A DNA stretch of 41,078 nucleotides. It comes from an uncultured Thiotrichales bacterium (GTDB lineage Bacteria > Pseudomonadota > Gammaproteobacteria > CAIRSR01). Each line of letters begins with the position of its first letter. Position 1 is the stretch's first letter. The translations under genes were made by a program, and so were the position numbers. Below are positions 25,391-34,518 of this stretch, one piece after another. The notes beneath the pieces are model-generated. The model searched no databases. It was given only the letters and a program-made list of their open reading frames with translations, and was not told where the DNA came from. Where the stretch lies: positions 1 through 41,078 of the forward strand of contig CAIRSR010000013.1 of NCBI GenBank assembly GCA_903881315.1, read 5' to 3'.

Positions 25391-26716
25391 ATGGCTGATG
25401 AACGTCCTATTATTATTAAGCGCGTTAAAAAGATTGCCGCTGGTTCCCACGGCGGGGCATGGAAACTAGCGTACGCGGATTTTGTGACCGCCATGATGGC
25501 CTTCTTTTTGTTGATGTGGCTGCTTGGCTCGGTTACTTCAGGCGATCTCAAGGGTATTGCTGAGTACTTCCAGAATCCGTGGAAGCCCTCCTTTAGTGGT
25601 GGGCGAGGAACCGGCGACACCACCAAGATCATCTCGGGTGGTGGCGAGGATCTGACGCGCAGTGCCGGTCAGGTCAAGATGACCAATGAGGGGCGGCGAA
25701 CAAAGACAACGGTGACCGCAGAGGCAGCAGAAGGCGTGCAAAATGCCCCGAGGGCCGGTGGCTCCGATGGCAAGATTGCGTCGAGCACTCCTGGGGTTGC
25801 CGGTTCAGCACCCGCTTTGGCTGATCAGGATGTACAAGCAGACATCACCGCGCAAGAACTCATTGCGCTTCAGCAGGCCAAGAAGAAGCTTGAGGATGTT
25901 ATCAACCAAAATGAAATGCTGCACCAATTTAGTCAGCAATTCCGTATCGATATCACCGTTGAAGGCCTACGCATCCAGATCGTAGACGAAGACAAACGTC
26001 CCATGTTCGACCTTGGTTCGGTGCGCATGGTGCCTTATGCAACAGAGATCATGCGTCAGATCGCACCAATTGTTGCTCAACTGCCGAATCGGATCAGCGT
26101 CACTGGTCATACCGATGGTCGTCCCTATGCCGGCGCTGGGCGTTTTTATAGCAACTGGGAATTGTCTGCCGATCGCGCCAATGCGGCGCGACGAGCGCTC
26201 GTTGTGGGTGGTGTACCAGAGAACAAGTTTATGCGGGTCGTGGGATTGGCTGACAGCGTTCCGCTCGTCCCCACCGATCCAATAGACCCGACGAATCGGC
26301 GCATTTCCATTATCGTCATGAAGAAGACCGCCGAGCAAGAATTGATCAACAACAGTGGCCCGGCGGTAGAGGTAGGCAAGGGTGCGCTGGTTCCGCAGCC
26401 CGGTGCTCCCGTGCTATTTCCCTCGTTACCCACACAACCCAAACCGTTTCCATCGGTTGGCATTCCCGCACAATCGGATCCGACGAGGTTGGTGCCGTCC
26501 GCCCAGCAGAAGCCGTTCATTGCACCGGGTCAACCCAAACCGCTTCCGTCGGTTGGCATTCCCACCCAACCGAATCCGACGAGGTTGGTGCCGTCCGCCC
26601 AGCAGAAGCCGTTCATTGCACCGGGTCAACCCAAACCGTTTGTACCACCATCCGGCAGTCCCGTTGCACCTACTGCAGAGCCATCGACGGAACCGGAACC
26701 GGACAGCGTGCAGTGA
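25391..26716 (+). CDS. motB: Flagellar stator protein MotB with proline-rich tail repeats
   Basis: A 441-residue MotB, about 100 longer than usual. The single membrane helix carries the channel Asp in AYADFVTAMMAFFLLMWLLG (about 26-45). A linker follows, and the OmpA-like peptidoglycan-binding domain spans about 190-315 (SVTGHTDGRPYAG, NWELSADRANAARRAL, NRRISIIVM). The extra length is at the C terminus: a Pro/Gln-rich tail with two 32-residue repeats that begin QPKPFPSVGIP and end QQKPFIAPG, and the start of a third. The tail lies in the periplasm beyond the peptidoglycan-binding domain. The methyltransferase gene starts 25 bp later. Confidence 0.95.
   Translation: MADERPIIIKRVKKIAAGSHGGAWKLAYADFVTAMMAFFLLMWLLGSVTSGDLKGIAEYFQNPWKPSFSGGRGTGDTTKIISGGGEDLTRSAGQVKMTNEGRRTKTTVTAEAAEGVQNAPRAGGSDGKIASSTPGVAGSAPALADQDVQADITAQELIALQQAKKKLEDVINQNEMLHQFSQQFRIDITVEGLRIQIVDEDKRPMFDLGSVRMVPYATEIMRQIAPIVAQLPNRISVTGHTDGRPYAGAGRFYSNWELSADRANAARRALVVGGVPENKFMRVVGLADSVPLVPTDPIDPTNRRISIIVMKKTAEQELINNSGPAVEVGKGALVPQPGAPVLFPSLPTQPKPFPSVGIPAQSDPTRLVPSAQQKPFIAPGQPKPLPSVGIPTQPNPTRLVPSAQQKPFIAPGQPKPFVPPSGSPVAPTAEPSTEPEPDSVQ
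26435..26644 (+). repeat. 96-bp tandem repeat inside motB
   Basis: Two nearly identical 96-bp units start at 26435 and 26531, and the first 18 bases recur at 26627. The units keep the reading frame and each encodes 32 residues. High nucleotide identity points to recent duplication by slippage or unequal recombination, so copy number may vary between strains. Confidence 0.9.
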
Positions 26717-26741
26717 ACCCCATTGATCTTGAAGGGGTAGG

Positions 26742-27509
26742 ATGCAGAGACTCCGTGCGTCCCTAAAACCCCGACCGAGTGTTGTGGCGCTACTGGTGCA
26801 AGTGACCGTTTTCTTCTTGCTCACCTTGCCCCTCTCCTTGGGGGTCGTTTATGCAGGGGGTTGGCCAACCCCCTTTGCGGCTGCCCTACTCCAGGGGATG
26901 GTGGCGGCATTGGTTTCTGCGCGTGTGTTACCGCGCTGGTGGATGTTTCTCCAGGCAATCTTCCCCATTTTGGTCGTCCTTGGTCTTTTGGTGCATCTTT
27001 CGCCACTGGTGTGGCTTGGCGCTTTTGTGGTGGTCTGGCTTATCAACCGCAATAGCGTCGGCGAACGGGTGCCGCTGTATCTGTCGGGACGCTTTGTACC
27101 GGAGACCCTAAGCACTATATTACCTGCCTGTCCCTTTCGCTTCCTCGATCTCGGGTGTGGTCTTGGGGGAGTGCTGGCGCGCCTTGCTGACAAATACCCC
27201 ACAAGCCACTTCGAGGGCATCGAATCCGCACCGCTACCGTGGCTGATAGCCTGGCTTCGTCTTATGCGGCGCAACAACGGTCGGGTACTGTTCGGGGATC
27301 TCTGGGCGCTGCCCCTCGCAGAATATCAGGTGGTCTATTGTTTTCTCTCTCCTGCCCCCATGGCCGCACTGTGGGCTAAGGCCTGCGCAGAGTTGCGTCC
27401 AGGCTCCCTCTTCGTCAGCAATACCTTTGCTATCAGCGCTGCCCCCGCCCCTCACCAGGTCTTAGAACTACCCGATCACACCGGCCCGCTATACGTCTGG
27501 CGGATGTGA
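26742..27509 (+). CDS. Membrane-anchored SAM-dependent methyltransferase
   Basis: A 255-residue protein. Residues about 14-105 are strongly hydrophobic with three or four membrane segments (VALLVQVTVFFLLTLPLSLG; PILVVLGLLVHLSPLVWLGA). The rest is a class I methyltransferase-like domain with motif I FLDLGCGLGGVLARLAD (about 131-147), an acidic residue after the next strand (HFEGIES), and motif IV-like YQVVYCFLSPAPM. It should methylate an unknown target at the inner face of the membrane. The start has AAGGGG five bases upstream. It is 25 bp after motB and in the same direction, so it is probably co-transcribed with the stator genes. No homologue with a named role is recognised. Confidence 0.8.
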   Translation: MQRLRASLKPRPSVVALLVQVTVFFLLTLPLSLGVVYAGGWPTPFAAALLQGMVAALVSARVLPRWWMFLQAIFPILVVLGLLVHLSPLVWLGAFVVVWLINRNSVGERVPLYLSGRFVPETLSTILPACPFRFLDLGCGLGGVLARLADKYPTSHFEGIESAPLPWLIAWLRLMRRNNGRVLFGDLWALPLAEYQVVYCFLSPAPMAALWAKACAELRPGSLFVSNTFAISAAPAPHQVLELPDHTGPLYVWRM

Positions 27510-27556
27510 TCGGGCGGATGTGACCGAGTTTAGGTGTTTGGCTTGTCACCGCTGGC

Positions 27557-29236
27557 TCAGGTGGGCATGGCAGTAAGGGTGTGGGCAGCGAGTCGGTTGG
27601 TAGCGCTCACCAGCGCTTTGAGGGACGCCGTGACGATGTTGACATCAATACCCGCACCGTAGGCCTTACCGTTTTCGGTGGCGACCTCGAGAAAGGCACA
27701 GGCCCTCGCATCACTGCCCACAGCATTTTTGCCAATCGATCGTTCCTCGTAGCTCTGCACCTGAATGTGGACGCCGAGATTTTGCAGAGCATGAACCGCC
27801 GCATCAATTGGGCCGTTGCCCTCCCCGCAGAGCAGATGGGTCGCGCCCGCCCACTCGACAGTCAGGTGGATACCTTGGGCATCACACTCAAAGATCTGGT
27901 GCTTGATGTAGCGCAGAGGATGAGTGGTCTCGAGATAGGCCTCTGTGAACAGTCTCCAGAGGTCGGCGGCAACGATCTCCCCGCCCTGGTGGTCGACGTG
28001 GCGCTGAACAAGACACGAGAACTCGACCAACAAGCGGCGTGGTAGGCATACCCCATAGGTGTTTTCTAACAGATAACTGATGCCGCCTTTGCCAGACTGG
28101 CTATTCACCCGGATGACGGATTCATAGCTCCGCCCAAGATCAGCCGGGTCGATGGGCAGATAGGGCACGTTCCAAAGGAAGTCTGGCTGCTGCGCAGCCA
28201 ATCCCTTTTTGATAGCGTCTTGGTGCGACCCAGAAAAGGCGGTGAACACCAGATCGCCAACATAAGGATGGCGCGCCGAAATAGGCAATTGGGTGCATTC
28301 CTCAACGATACGCAGAACCGCGTTGATATTCGAGAAATCGAGCCCAGGAGAAACACCTTGGGTATAAAGATTGAGGGCGAGGGTCACGAGATCGACATTA
28401 CCTGTCCGCTCACCGTTGCCGAAAAGGCAACCCTCGACGCGCTCCGCGCCAGCCATGAGTGCGAGTTCGGCGGCAGCGACCGCCGTGCCTCGGTCGTTGT
28501 GGGGATGGATGCTAAGGACAATGCAGTCGCGTTTTGCCAAGCGACAGTGCATCCACTCGATCTGGTCAGCGTACACATTGGGGGTTGTCACCTCGACCGA
28601 GGCAGGCAGATTGAGGATGAGTCGCTGCGTGGGTGTAGCCACCGAAGCGGCTGTGACCGCGTTTGCGACCTCAAGCGCGAAATCAAGCTCGGTCGCCGTG
28701 AAGGTCTCAAGGCTATACTCGATAGTCCAATCGGTATCTGGTTGTTCGGTAGAAAGCTGCTTTACCAATTCAACGCTTGATGTAGCCATTGCCAAGACGG
28801 CGGCCTGATCCATCCCCAACACCATATCGCGAAAGGGTTTTGAGGTAGCGTTCACAATATGGACGATGGCACGGCGGGCGTCTTTTAGCGCTTCCAACGT
28901 CCGCCGGATGAGCGGCGCACGAGCATGGGTAAGCACCGCAATCGTCACGTCGCTTGGGATATGGTTGCCCTCAATGAGGAGGCGCACAAAATCGAAATCG
29001 GTTTCCGAGGCGGAAGGAAACGCGACCTCGATCTCCTTGAAGCCGATGTCACACAGAGCGCGGAATAGTTGCAGCTTGCGTACTCCGTCCATGGGTTCAA
29101 AGAGGGCCTGGTTGCCATCGCGCAGATCGGTGCTCATCCAGATGGGGGGTGCGGTGATGGTGCGGTTCGGCCACTGTCTATGGGTAAGCCTAACCGGCGG
29201 AAACGGGGCATACTTGCAAGCAGGATTGGTCAACAT
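27557..29236 (-). CDS. leuA: 2-isopropylmalate synthase
   Basis: A 559-residue LeuA of the longer class found in pseudomonads and actinobacteria. It condenses acetyl-CoA with 2-ketoisovalerate, the first committed step of leucine synthesis. The catalytic barrel shows STDLRDGNQALFEPMDG (metal-binding Asp and the Arg-Asp pair), SIHPHNDRGTAVA (the two metal His) and VEGCLFGNGERTGNVDL. The last 120 residues form the regulatory domain where leucine binds, with GSDARACAFLEVATENGK typical of this class. The ATG at 29236 is chosen because GGAG lies seven bases upstream; the frame is open to 29278. It is divergent from an Lrp-type regulator. The other leu genes are not in the window. Confidence 0.95.
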   Translation of the reverse strand: MLTNPACKYAPFPPVRLTHRQWPNRTITAPPIWMSTDLRDGNQALFEPMDGVRKLQLFRALCDIGFKEIEVAFPSASETDFDFVRLLIEGNHIPSDVTIAVLTHARAPLIRRTLEALKDARRAIVHIVNATSKPFRDMVLGMDQAAVLAMATSSVELVKQLSTEQPDTDWTIEYSLETFTATELDFALEVANAVTAASVATPTQRLILNLPASVEVTTPNVYADQIEWMHCRLAKRDCIVLSIHPHNDRGTAVAAAELALMAGAERVEGCLFGNGERTGNVDLVTLALNLYTQGVSPGLDFSNINAVLRIVEECTQLPISARHPYVGDLVFTAFSGSHQDAIKKGLAAQQPDFLWNVPYLPIDPADLGRSYESVIRVNSQSGKGGISYLLENTYGVCLPRRLLVEFSCLVQRHVDHQGGEIVAADLWRLFTEAYLETTHPLRYIKHQIFECDAQGIHLTVEWAGATHLLCGEGNGPIDAAVHALQNLGVHIQVQSYEERSIGKNAVGSDARACAFLEVATENGKAYGAGIDVNIVTASLKALVSATNRLAAHTLTAMPT

Positions 29237-29254
29237 GAGGGTTCTCCGAGAACA

Positions 29255-29273
29255 ACCGACCAAGGTGGTCGGT
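29255..29273 (-). promoter_or_regulatory. Inverted repeat in the leuA leader
   Basis: ACCGACC and GGTCGGT, seven bases each, flank a five-base loop (AAGGT) 19-37 bases upstream of the leuA start, just ahead of its ribosome site. It may be an operator, possibly for the adjacent Lrp-type protein, or an RNA hairpin affecting translation. It lacks a T-run, so it is not a simple terminator. Confidence 0.45.
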
Positions 29274-29411
29274 AACATCCATGCTACGCAGAAGCAGTCC
29301 GCAGGTGCTTGCGTTGTTGTCGAATAAGCGCAGGCAGAATGGTAGAATATTGCTCAGATAATAATGTCTGTAACATAAACTGCCGATACTACTCCTATAG
29401 TGGGCAATATC

Positions 29412-29924
29412 ATGGAGCTTGATCGCTTCGACCGAAAGATCTTGCAGGTGCTGCAGCAGGAGGGACGGATCAGCAATCAGGATTTGGCTGACCGGATTGG
29501 GCTTTCGCCATCACCTTGTCTGCGCCGCGTCCGTGCCCTGGAAGAGGGCGGGTTCATTACCGCCTACCGGGCGTTGGTCGATGCCAAGGCCTTGGGTTAC
29601 TCGCTGATGGCCCTCATCCATATCGCCATGGATCAACATACGCCAGAGCGCTTCAGTCACTTCGAGGGCGTCATCCGCAAGATCCCCGAGGTCATGGAAT
29701 GCCTGCTGATCACCGGACAAGACGCCGACTATCAGCTCAAGGTGATGGTAAAGGACATGGATGATTACCAGGATCTGTTGCTAAATCGGATTACCCGCAT
29801 CACTGGTGTGAGCGGGGTACATTCGAGTTTCGTGCTGCGGCGGGTGGTCAACAGAACCGAACTTCCTGTACTGACAGAACAACAAGTGGAAAAACGCGGC
29901 ATTAGCGGCAGTCAAGCCACCTAA
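29412..29924 (+). CDS. Lrp/AsnC-family transcription regulator
   Basis: A 170-residue feast/famine regulator. The N-terminal helix-turn-helix is MELDRFDRKILQVLQQEGRI, then NQDLADRIGLSPSPCLRRVR, with the family's SPSPCLRR recognition helix. The C-terminal RAM domain (about 70-150) binds amino acids and drives octamer formation; GQDADYQLKVMVKDMDDYQ contains its usual G-x-x-D box. The sequence is close to Lrp proper. Being divergent from leuA, it probably controls leuA and itself. The ATG at 29412 fits the family; an in-frame GTG at 29400 adds four residues. Confidence 0.92.
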   Translation: MELDRFDRKILQVLQQEGRISNQDLADRIGLSPSPCLRRVRALEEGGFITAYRALVDAKALGYSLMALIHIAMDQHTPERFSHFEGVIRKIPEVMECLLITGQDADYQLKVMVKDMDDYQDLLLNRITRITGVSGVHSSFVLRRVVNRTELPVLTEQQVEKRGISGSQAT

Positions 29925-30073
29925 CGAGACCCACCACGCAGATTTGGATTTTCCTGCCACGCCGCAAGCAGCCATTGTGAGCCGTCGCGGCAGAAGCAGA
30001 GCCTAGAAGCGTGTCGCCAATCTCTGCCGAGGGGAACACCCCCTATGAGTTTCTCGAGAAAGGCGACCCACGG

Positions 30074-30982
30074 TCATTTGTTGGCGGAGTCCTTCAGCTT
30101 CATAATCGCCACAACCGTTTCCTTTGAGGCATTGGCAAAGGCACCGGTCATTTCGGTTTTAGCCCCAGCACGATCGCCATTTTCCACCTTCTTGACGACA
30201 TCGCCCGCACAAACATGGAAATTCGCGTGCTTCTTTACCAGATCCTGATAAGGAACAGCGGCCTTATACTTCGCACCCTCACCATAGATCCACTTACCAA
30301 GGTCACAGAGATTATCTTTGCATATCGTCGCGCTCGATAGCTTTTCTGTGCTGGTACCATCGATAAATTGGGTTAGGCGAACCTTCCACTTAATATGAGC
30401 AGCAACCGCATCATCAAAATTCATCGCATCTCCTCCTTTCAGGTGATTTAGGTAATCAATATTGAAACGGGAAACTAGGTCTTTAAGGGTATTAAGTGGG
30501 CTACCAACGGTACGTGTCAGCGTTGAGATCTCTTGGAACGATTTGCAGTTATCGTCTGCTACTTTGGCAATATCCTCGACCTTTTGTGCGTTTTCCGAGG
30601 CAGCCTGCGTCTTCATCTCTGCGGCAATACTCCCAATCGACTGAACGACAGGCCCTATGCTGGCTTTGATTTGCTGAACAGACTGTTCGGCCTTCTGGGA
30701 CAATACAGTTACCGCATTGACATTCTTAACGCCGGCCTCCATGCTCTGGACGGCATTCTTTGTTCCCTCTTGAATACTGCCTATCATTACCTCGATCTCT
30801 TGCGCCGAACTTTTAGTCCGCTCTGCCAGCCTGCGCACCTCATCAGCAACAATGGCAAAACCTCGTCCCTGCTCACCCGCACGGGCCGCTTCAATGGTCG
30901 ACGCGAAGGTATTAGTGACCGCAATCTCCGTAGGTGTTAAACTTAACCGTAGGTGCCTGGTTGCTGGTCGACAGACCGACAA
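30074..30982 (-). pseudogene. Chemoreceptor C-terminal fragment with CZB zinc-binding domain
   Basis: This frame keeps the second half of a methyl-accepting chemotaxis protein. It enters the family at the signalling tip ([28 protein letters not shown], quoted in part: [19 protein letters not shown]), continues down the return helix, and ends with a CZB domain (about 190-300): [25 protein letters not shown] and KKHANFHVC, with the zinc His and Cys residues present. CZB domains sense zinc or hypochlorous acid in known receptors. The sensor, membrane, HAMP and first helix parts are missing. The junction [11 protein letters not shown] differs from the usual Q-T-N-L-L-A-L-N-A. The only upstream start is a TTG at 30982 without a ribosome site, so it is probably a remnant, though a soluble fragment may be made. 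Confidence 0.7.
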
Positions 30983-31080
30983 CGCACGAGAAACGCCAAC
31001 GCTACCGGAATAAGCTGTTTTTAGATGCGCAACCTATTGATAGCCAATAAGCCGCTCACACTGTACGACAGAGGATTGAC

Positions 31081-31992
31081 GTGCCCTGGCTCCAACTAAC
31101 GCTCAAAACCGACGCGCAGCACGCATCGCAAATCGAGACTCTGCTCGAAGAAGCCGGGGCGCTTGCGGTCTCTCTAGCCGATGCCGCCGATGACCCTCTC
31201 TATGAGCCCCTACCCGGGACACAACCCGTGTGGCCACAGACCTGCGTCATCGGTTTGTTCGAGGAGTTTGCCGATCCGTTGGCGATCATCGCCACTCTCA
31301 CCCAAGCACTTGATGAACCGCCGGGTTGGCAGGTGCAACGGGTTGAGGATCAGGCCTGGGAACGGGCTTGGTTAGACAACTTCCACCCTTTGTCCTGCGG
31401 CACACGGCTCTGGATCTGCCCCCACGGACAACAAGCGCCAACACCTGACGCAGTGACCCTATGGATGGATCCTGGGCTTGCCTTTGGCACTGGCACCCAC
31501 CCAACCACGGCCCTGTGCCTGGAGTGGTTGGATGCCTCGTTATCGGCGGGTGCTACGGTGATTGACTACGGTTGTGGTTCGGGCATCCTCGGGCTTGCCG
31601 CGCTGCGCCTTGGTGCCGCACAGGTCTTCGCCGTGGATAATGACCCCCAGGCGCTGTGGGCCACCCACGACAACGCCGCCAGAAATAACATTGCCGCCCA
31701 TTCCCCAGAGAGTAGCGACAGCACAACTAGCGCACCACTTTGGGTCGGTCTGCCAGAACAATTACCCCCAGTCAAGGTTGATCTGCTGCTCGTCAACATC
31801 CTGTCTCGGATCATCATTGAACTCGCAGCACATCTTGCAGAACTCGTCCGACCCGGCGGCCATATCGTCCTCTCTGGTATATTGACCGATCAGGTACCCG
31901 GCGTAGTGGCGGCATTTTTACCCTGGTTTGACTTCCGACCCGTAACCTTGCGGGACGGATGGGCGTGTCTCAGTGGGGTATGTCGTGCCTAA
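31081..31992 (+). CDS. prmA: Ribosomal protein L11 methyltransferase
   Basis: A 303-residue PrmA, close to the E. coli length. It trimethylates lysines and the N terminus of L11 with SAM. The N-terminal recognition domain begins MPWLQLTLKTDAQHASQIE and contains AWERAWLDNFHPL; the linker and catalytic part show FGTGTHPTTALCLEWLD, motif I VIDYGCGSGILGLAALRLG, AVDNDPQA and the substrate loop VNILSRII. The start is a GTG with GAGG six bases upstream. It stands alone here, although in many gammaproteobacteria prmA is followed by dusB and fis. Confidence 0.95.
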   Translation: MPWLQLTLKTDAQHASQIETLLEEAGALAVSLADAADDPLYEPLPGTQPVWPQTCVIGLFEEFADPLAIIATLTQALDEPPGWQVQRVEDQAWERAWLDNFHPLSCGTRLWICPHGQQAPTPDAVTLWMDPGLAFGTGTHPTTALCLEWLDASLSAGATVIDYGCGSGILGLAALRLGAAQVFAVDNDPQALWATHDNAARNNIAAHSPESSDSTTSAPLWVGLPEQLPPVKVDLLLVNILSRIIIELAAHLAELVRPGGHIVLSGILTDQVPGVVAAFLPWFDFRPVTLRDGWACLSGVCRA

Positions 31993-32159
31993 CCAACAAA
32001 CCGGTCTCTGCAAACGCCTCAGCGTCTCCACCCACCAGGGCAACGACACGCAACATAGTGTAGAATTACAACGTAGATGACAGTTACTCTCTGGTATGAT
32101 CCAGCCGATGGATTGTTGATATCGTTCTACCCCTTATTCTTGCAGAAACTACACCGCTC

Positions 32160-33782
32160 ATGGCAAACGACATACGCTCAAAAACTATCCTGGTGATCGA
32201 CGACATGAGCGCTGTACGTAGCGCAATGCGCCATGTCCTAGCTGCCATGGGGGCGATGAAGGTCGACCTCGCTGCAAATGGTGACGAAGCAATCCGCCGC
32301 ATGGAATCAGTCCCCTACGAGGTCGTTCTGTGTGACTATAACCTCGGGGAAGGGCGCGACGGGATGCAGGTACTAGAAGAGGCCAAGCAGCGCCATCTCA
32401 TCGGCTTGAATACCGTATTCATCATGATTACCGGTGAGTCGAGTCTTGCCATGGTGCTTGGGGTGGTCGAGTATCGCCCCGACGAGTATCTGATCAAACC
32501 CATCACCCGTCAGGTACTAGAAGAACGCCTGGAGCCAATCGTTGCCCGCAAGGTGGTAATGGCCGAGATTGAACGCGCTGTTCGCGATGGCGATCTGACC
32601 AAGGCCGTCGCCATGGCGGGGGCACAGTTACAGGCGCATCCAACCCACGCCCTCGATCTGCTGCGCACACGCGCAGAATTGCTATTGCGACTAGGACAGT
32701 TCGAGGCGGCGGGTGAGTCCTTTGAGGCAGCAGGACGCATCCGCGAGACCTATTGGGTCAAGCTTGGTCGTGGCCAGGTACGCTACTATGCCGGTGACTA
32801 TCCAGGGGCGTCAGCCATCTTTCAAACGCTGATTGCTGAGAATAAGTTAAACACCGAGGCCTATGACTGGCTCGCACGCGCCCATCAAGCGACCGGCAAT
32901 CATGAGGCCGCCAAAGAGGCGCTCTCTAACGCAGCCCAGATCTCGCCGCGCTCCATCCAGCGCGCTCAGGCCTTAGGGACGCTCAGCTTGCGCGTTGGCG
33001 ACACAGCAACCGCCGAACTTGCCTACCGCAATGCGGTACGTCTCGGTCGGTTCTCTGTTCTGCGCGACCCAAGCGATAACGCGCACCTCTCCCGTGTCTT
33101 CATGGAACGCGGCAACACCAAGGAAGCGACCCGAATTGTAAAAGAGGCCCGCAAGCAGTTCGCCGGCGACAATAAAGCAACCCTCGTCCTTGCTGTTGCC
33201 GAGGCTGCTGCCTATCAACAACTGGGACTCGGCGATGCAGCGAAAAAGGCCATGGCCGAGGCCACTACCGCCTACAAGGCATCGGGCAGCGATCTCCCAG
33301 CTGATCTGGCGATGGAGTTTGCCAAGCTCTGCAGCGCCAACGGCAATAAAGAACAGGCAGCGGCGATCATGGCGGATACCGTCAATCGGCATGTGGAGGA
33401 TACTACACTCATGGAAAAGGCCAAGGAGGCCTACACCACGATGGGCATGTCCGAATCCGGCGAACAGTTGATCAGTACGATGTGGGAGAAGGTGGCGGCG
33501 GCGAATAACGAGGGTGTGCGCCTGGTACGCGAAGGCCGCCTGAACGAAGCGATTGTCCTGCTCGAAAAGGCCGCGCGCGAGATGCCGCGTAACGCCACCA
33601 TTAACATGAATGCCGCCCGTGTATTGTTGTTAGTCATGGAGAAATTGGGGCGACGTGCCGATCTGTTGGCCCGCGCCAAAGAATATCTGGATCGTATCCC
33701 GGCGGCCCAGGGCGCACACGATGACAAATTCCAACGCCTGCGTGGTGCCTGGATCAAGCTCGCCGGCCAGCCCCTATCCTAA
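32160..33782 (+). CDS. Response regulator with TPR repeats
   Basis: A 540-residue protein with an N-terminal receiver domain (1-130: VIDDMSAVRSAMR, phospho-acceptor Asp in VVLCDYNLGEGRDGM, Thr in IMITGESS, Lys in YLIKPITR). The remainder consists of tetratricopeptide-type helical repeats, for example AYDWLARAHQATGNHEAAKE, AELAYRNAVRLGRF and GRLNEAIVLLEKAAREMP. There is no DNA-binding or enzymatic domain, so phosphorylation probably alters a protein-binding scaffold. No partner kinase is adjacent. Its stop codon interlocks with that of the convergent trmB gene. The start ATG at 32160 has no clear Shine-Dalgarno sequence. Confidence 0.92.
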   Translation: MANDIRSKTILVIDDMSAVRSAMRHVLAAMGAMKVDLAANGDEAIRRMESVPYEVVLCDYNLGEGRDGMQVLEEAKQRHLIGLNTVFIMITGESSLAMVLGVVEYRPDEYLIKPITRQVLEERLEPIVARKVVMAEIERAVRDGDLTKAVAMAGAQLQAHPTHALDLLRTRAELLLRLGQFEAAGESFEAAGRIRETYWVKLGRGQVRYYAGDYPGASAIFQTLIAENKLNTEAYDWLARAHQATGNHEAAKEALSNAAQISPRSIQRAQALGTLSLRVGDTATAELAYRNAVRLGRFSVLRDPSDNAHLSRVFMERGNTKEATRIVKEARKQFAGDNKATLVLAVAEAAAYQQLGLGDAAKKAMAEATTAYKASGSDLPADLAMEFAKLCSANGNKEQAAAIMADTVNRHVEDTTLMEKAKEAYTTMGMSESGEQLISTMWEKVAAANNEGVRLVREGRLNEAIVLLEKAAREMPRNATINMNAARVLLLVMEKLGRRADLLARAKEYLDRIPAAQGAHDDKFQRLRGAWIKLAGQPLS

Positions 33783-34501
33783 GGCGTTTTTACCTCGGGT
33801 TTTTCCTCTCGTACGAAGTGGAGATCCCACACGCCATGCCCGAGGTTTAGTCCTCTGGTCTCGAAGCGAGTCAGTGCTCGCTCCGGCAGACGGGGGCTAT
33901 AGTTGCCCGCCCCCGCCAGGTTACGCCAGCCATGCGCCTCTGACAGCACAGCCATCATCTGGGCGGCATAGTCTGCCCAATCCGTCGCTAGATACAACTG
34001 CCCACCTACGGCCAGTTTTTCTTCCAACAGGGTCACGAACTCGGGCTGGATAAGACGCCGTTTGTGGTGACGCAGTTTCGGCCAAGGGTCAGGGAAGAGG
34101 ACGTATACCCTCTCTAGGGCGTGTTTTGCGATGCAGACCTGCAGTACCTCCACCGCATCGGCACAAAACAGGCGGACATTGCGACATGCCTCGGCCTGTA
34201 AGCGCCCGAGCAAACTACCAACCCCGGCGAGATGAACATCAATACCCAGCATGTCCACCTCGGGATGTGTCGCCGCGAGGTTTGCCAAGAAATCACCGCT
34301 ACCGAAACCAATCTCTAGCCATACCGCCCGCTGCCGCCCAAACACGGCATCAAGATCCAACCGCCCAGCATTGGTCTCTAGGCCATATCGACCCCAAAGG
34401 GTATCGAGGTTACGCTGTTGGGCCGCTGTTAATCGCCCGCGACGCCGCACGAAGCTCCGCACCGCCCGCAGGTGCTCGGGAGGACAGCTCACACGCGACA
34501 T
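33779..34501 (-). CDS. trmB: tRNA (guanine-N7)-methyltransferase
   Basis: A 240-residue TrmB that methylates G46 of tRNA variable loops. SAM motif I is WLEIGFGSGDFLANLAA, the second strand ends GIDVH, and the family's hallmark LFPDPWPKLRHHKRRLIQ is intact. The C-terminal TRFETRGLNLGHGVWDL matches the T-x-F/Y-E-x-R-G box. It follows thiG by 17 bp on the same strand and may be transcribed from the same promoter, though the functions differ. Its stop overlaps that of the convergent receiver-TPR gene by four bases. Confidence 0.95.
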   Translation of the reverse strand: MSRVSCPPEHLRAVRSFVRRRGRLTAAQQRNLDTLWGRYGLETNAGRLDLDAVFGRQRAVWLEIGFGSGDFLANLAATHPEVDMLGIDVHLAGVGSLLGRLQAEACRNVRLFCADAVEVLQVCIAKHALERVYVLFPDPWPKLRHHKRRLIQPEFVTLLEEKLAVGGQLYLATDWADYAAQMMAVLSEAHGWRNLAGAGNYSPRLPERALTRFETRGLNLGHGVWDLHFVREEKPEVKTP

Positions 34502-34518
34502 GCCTGCGGGGTGGATTT

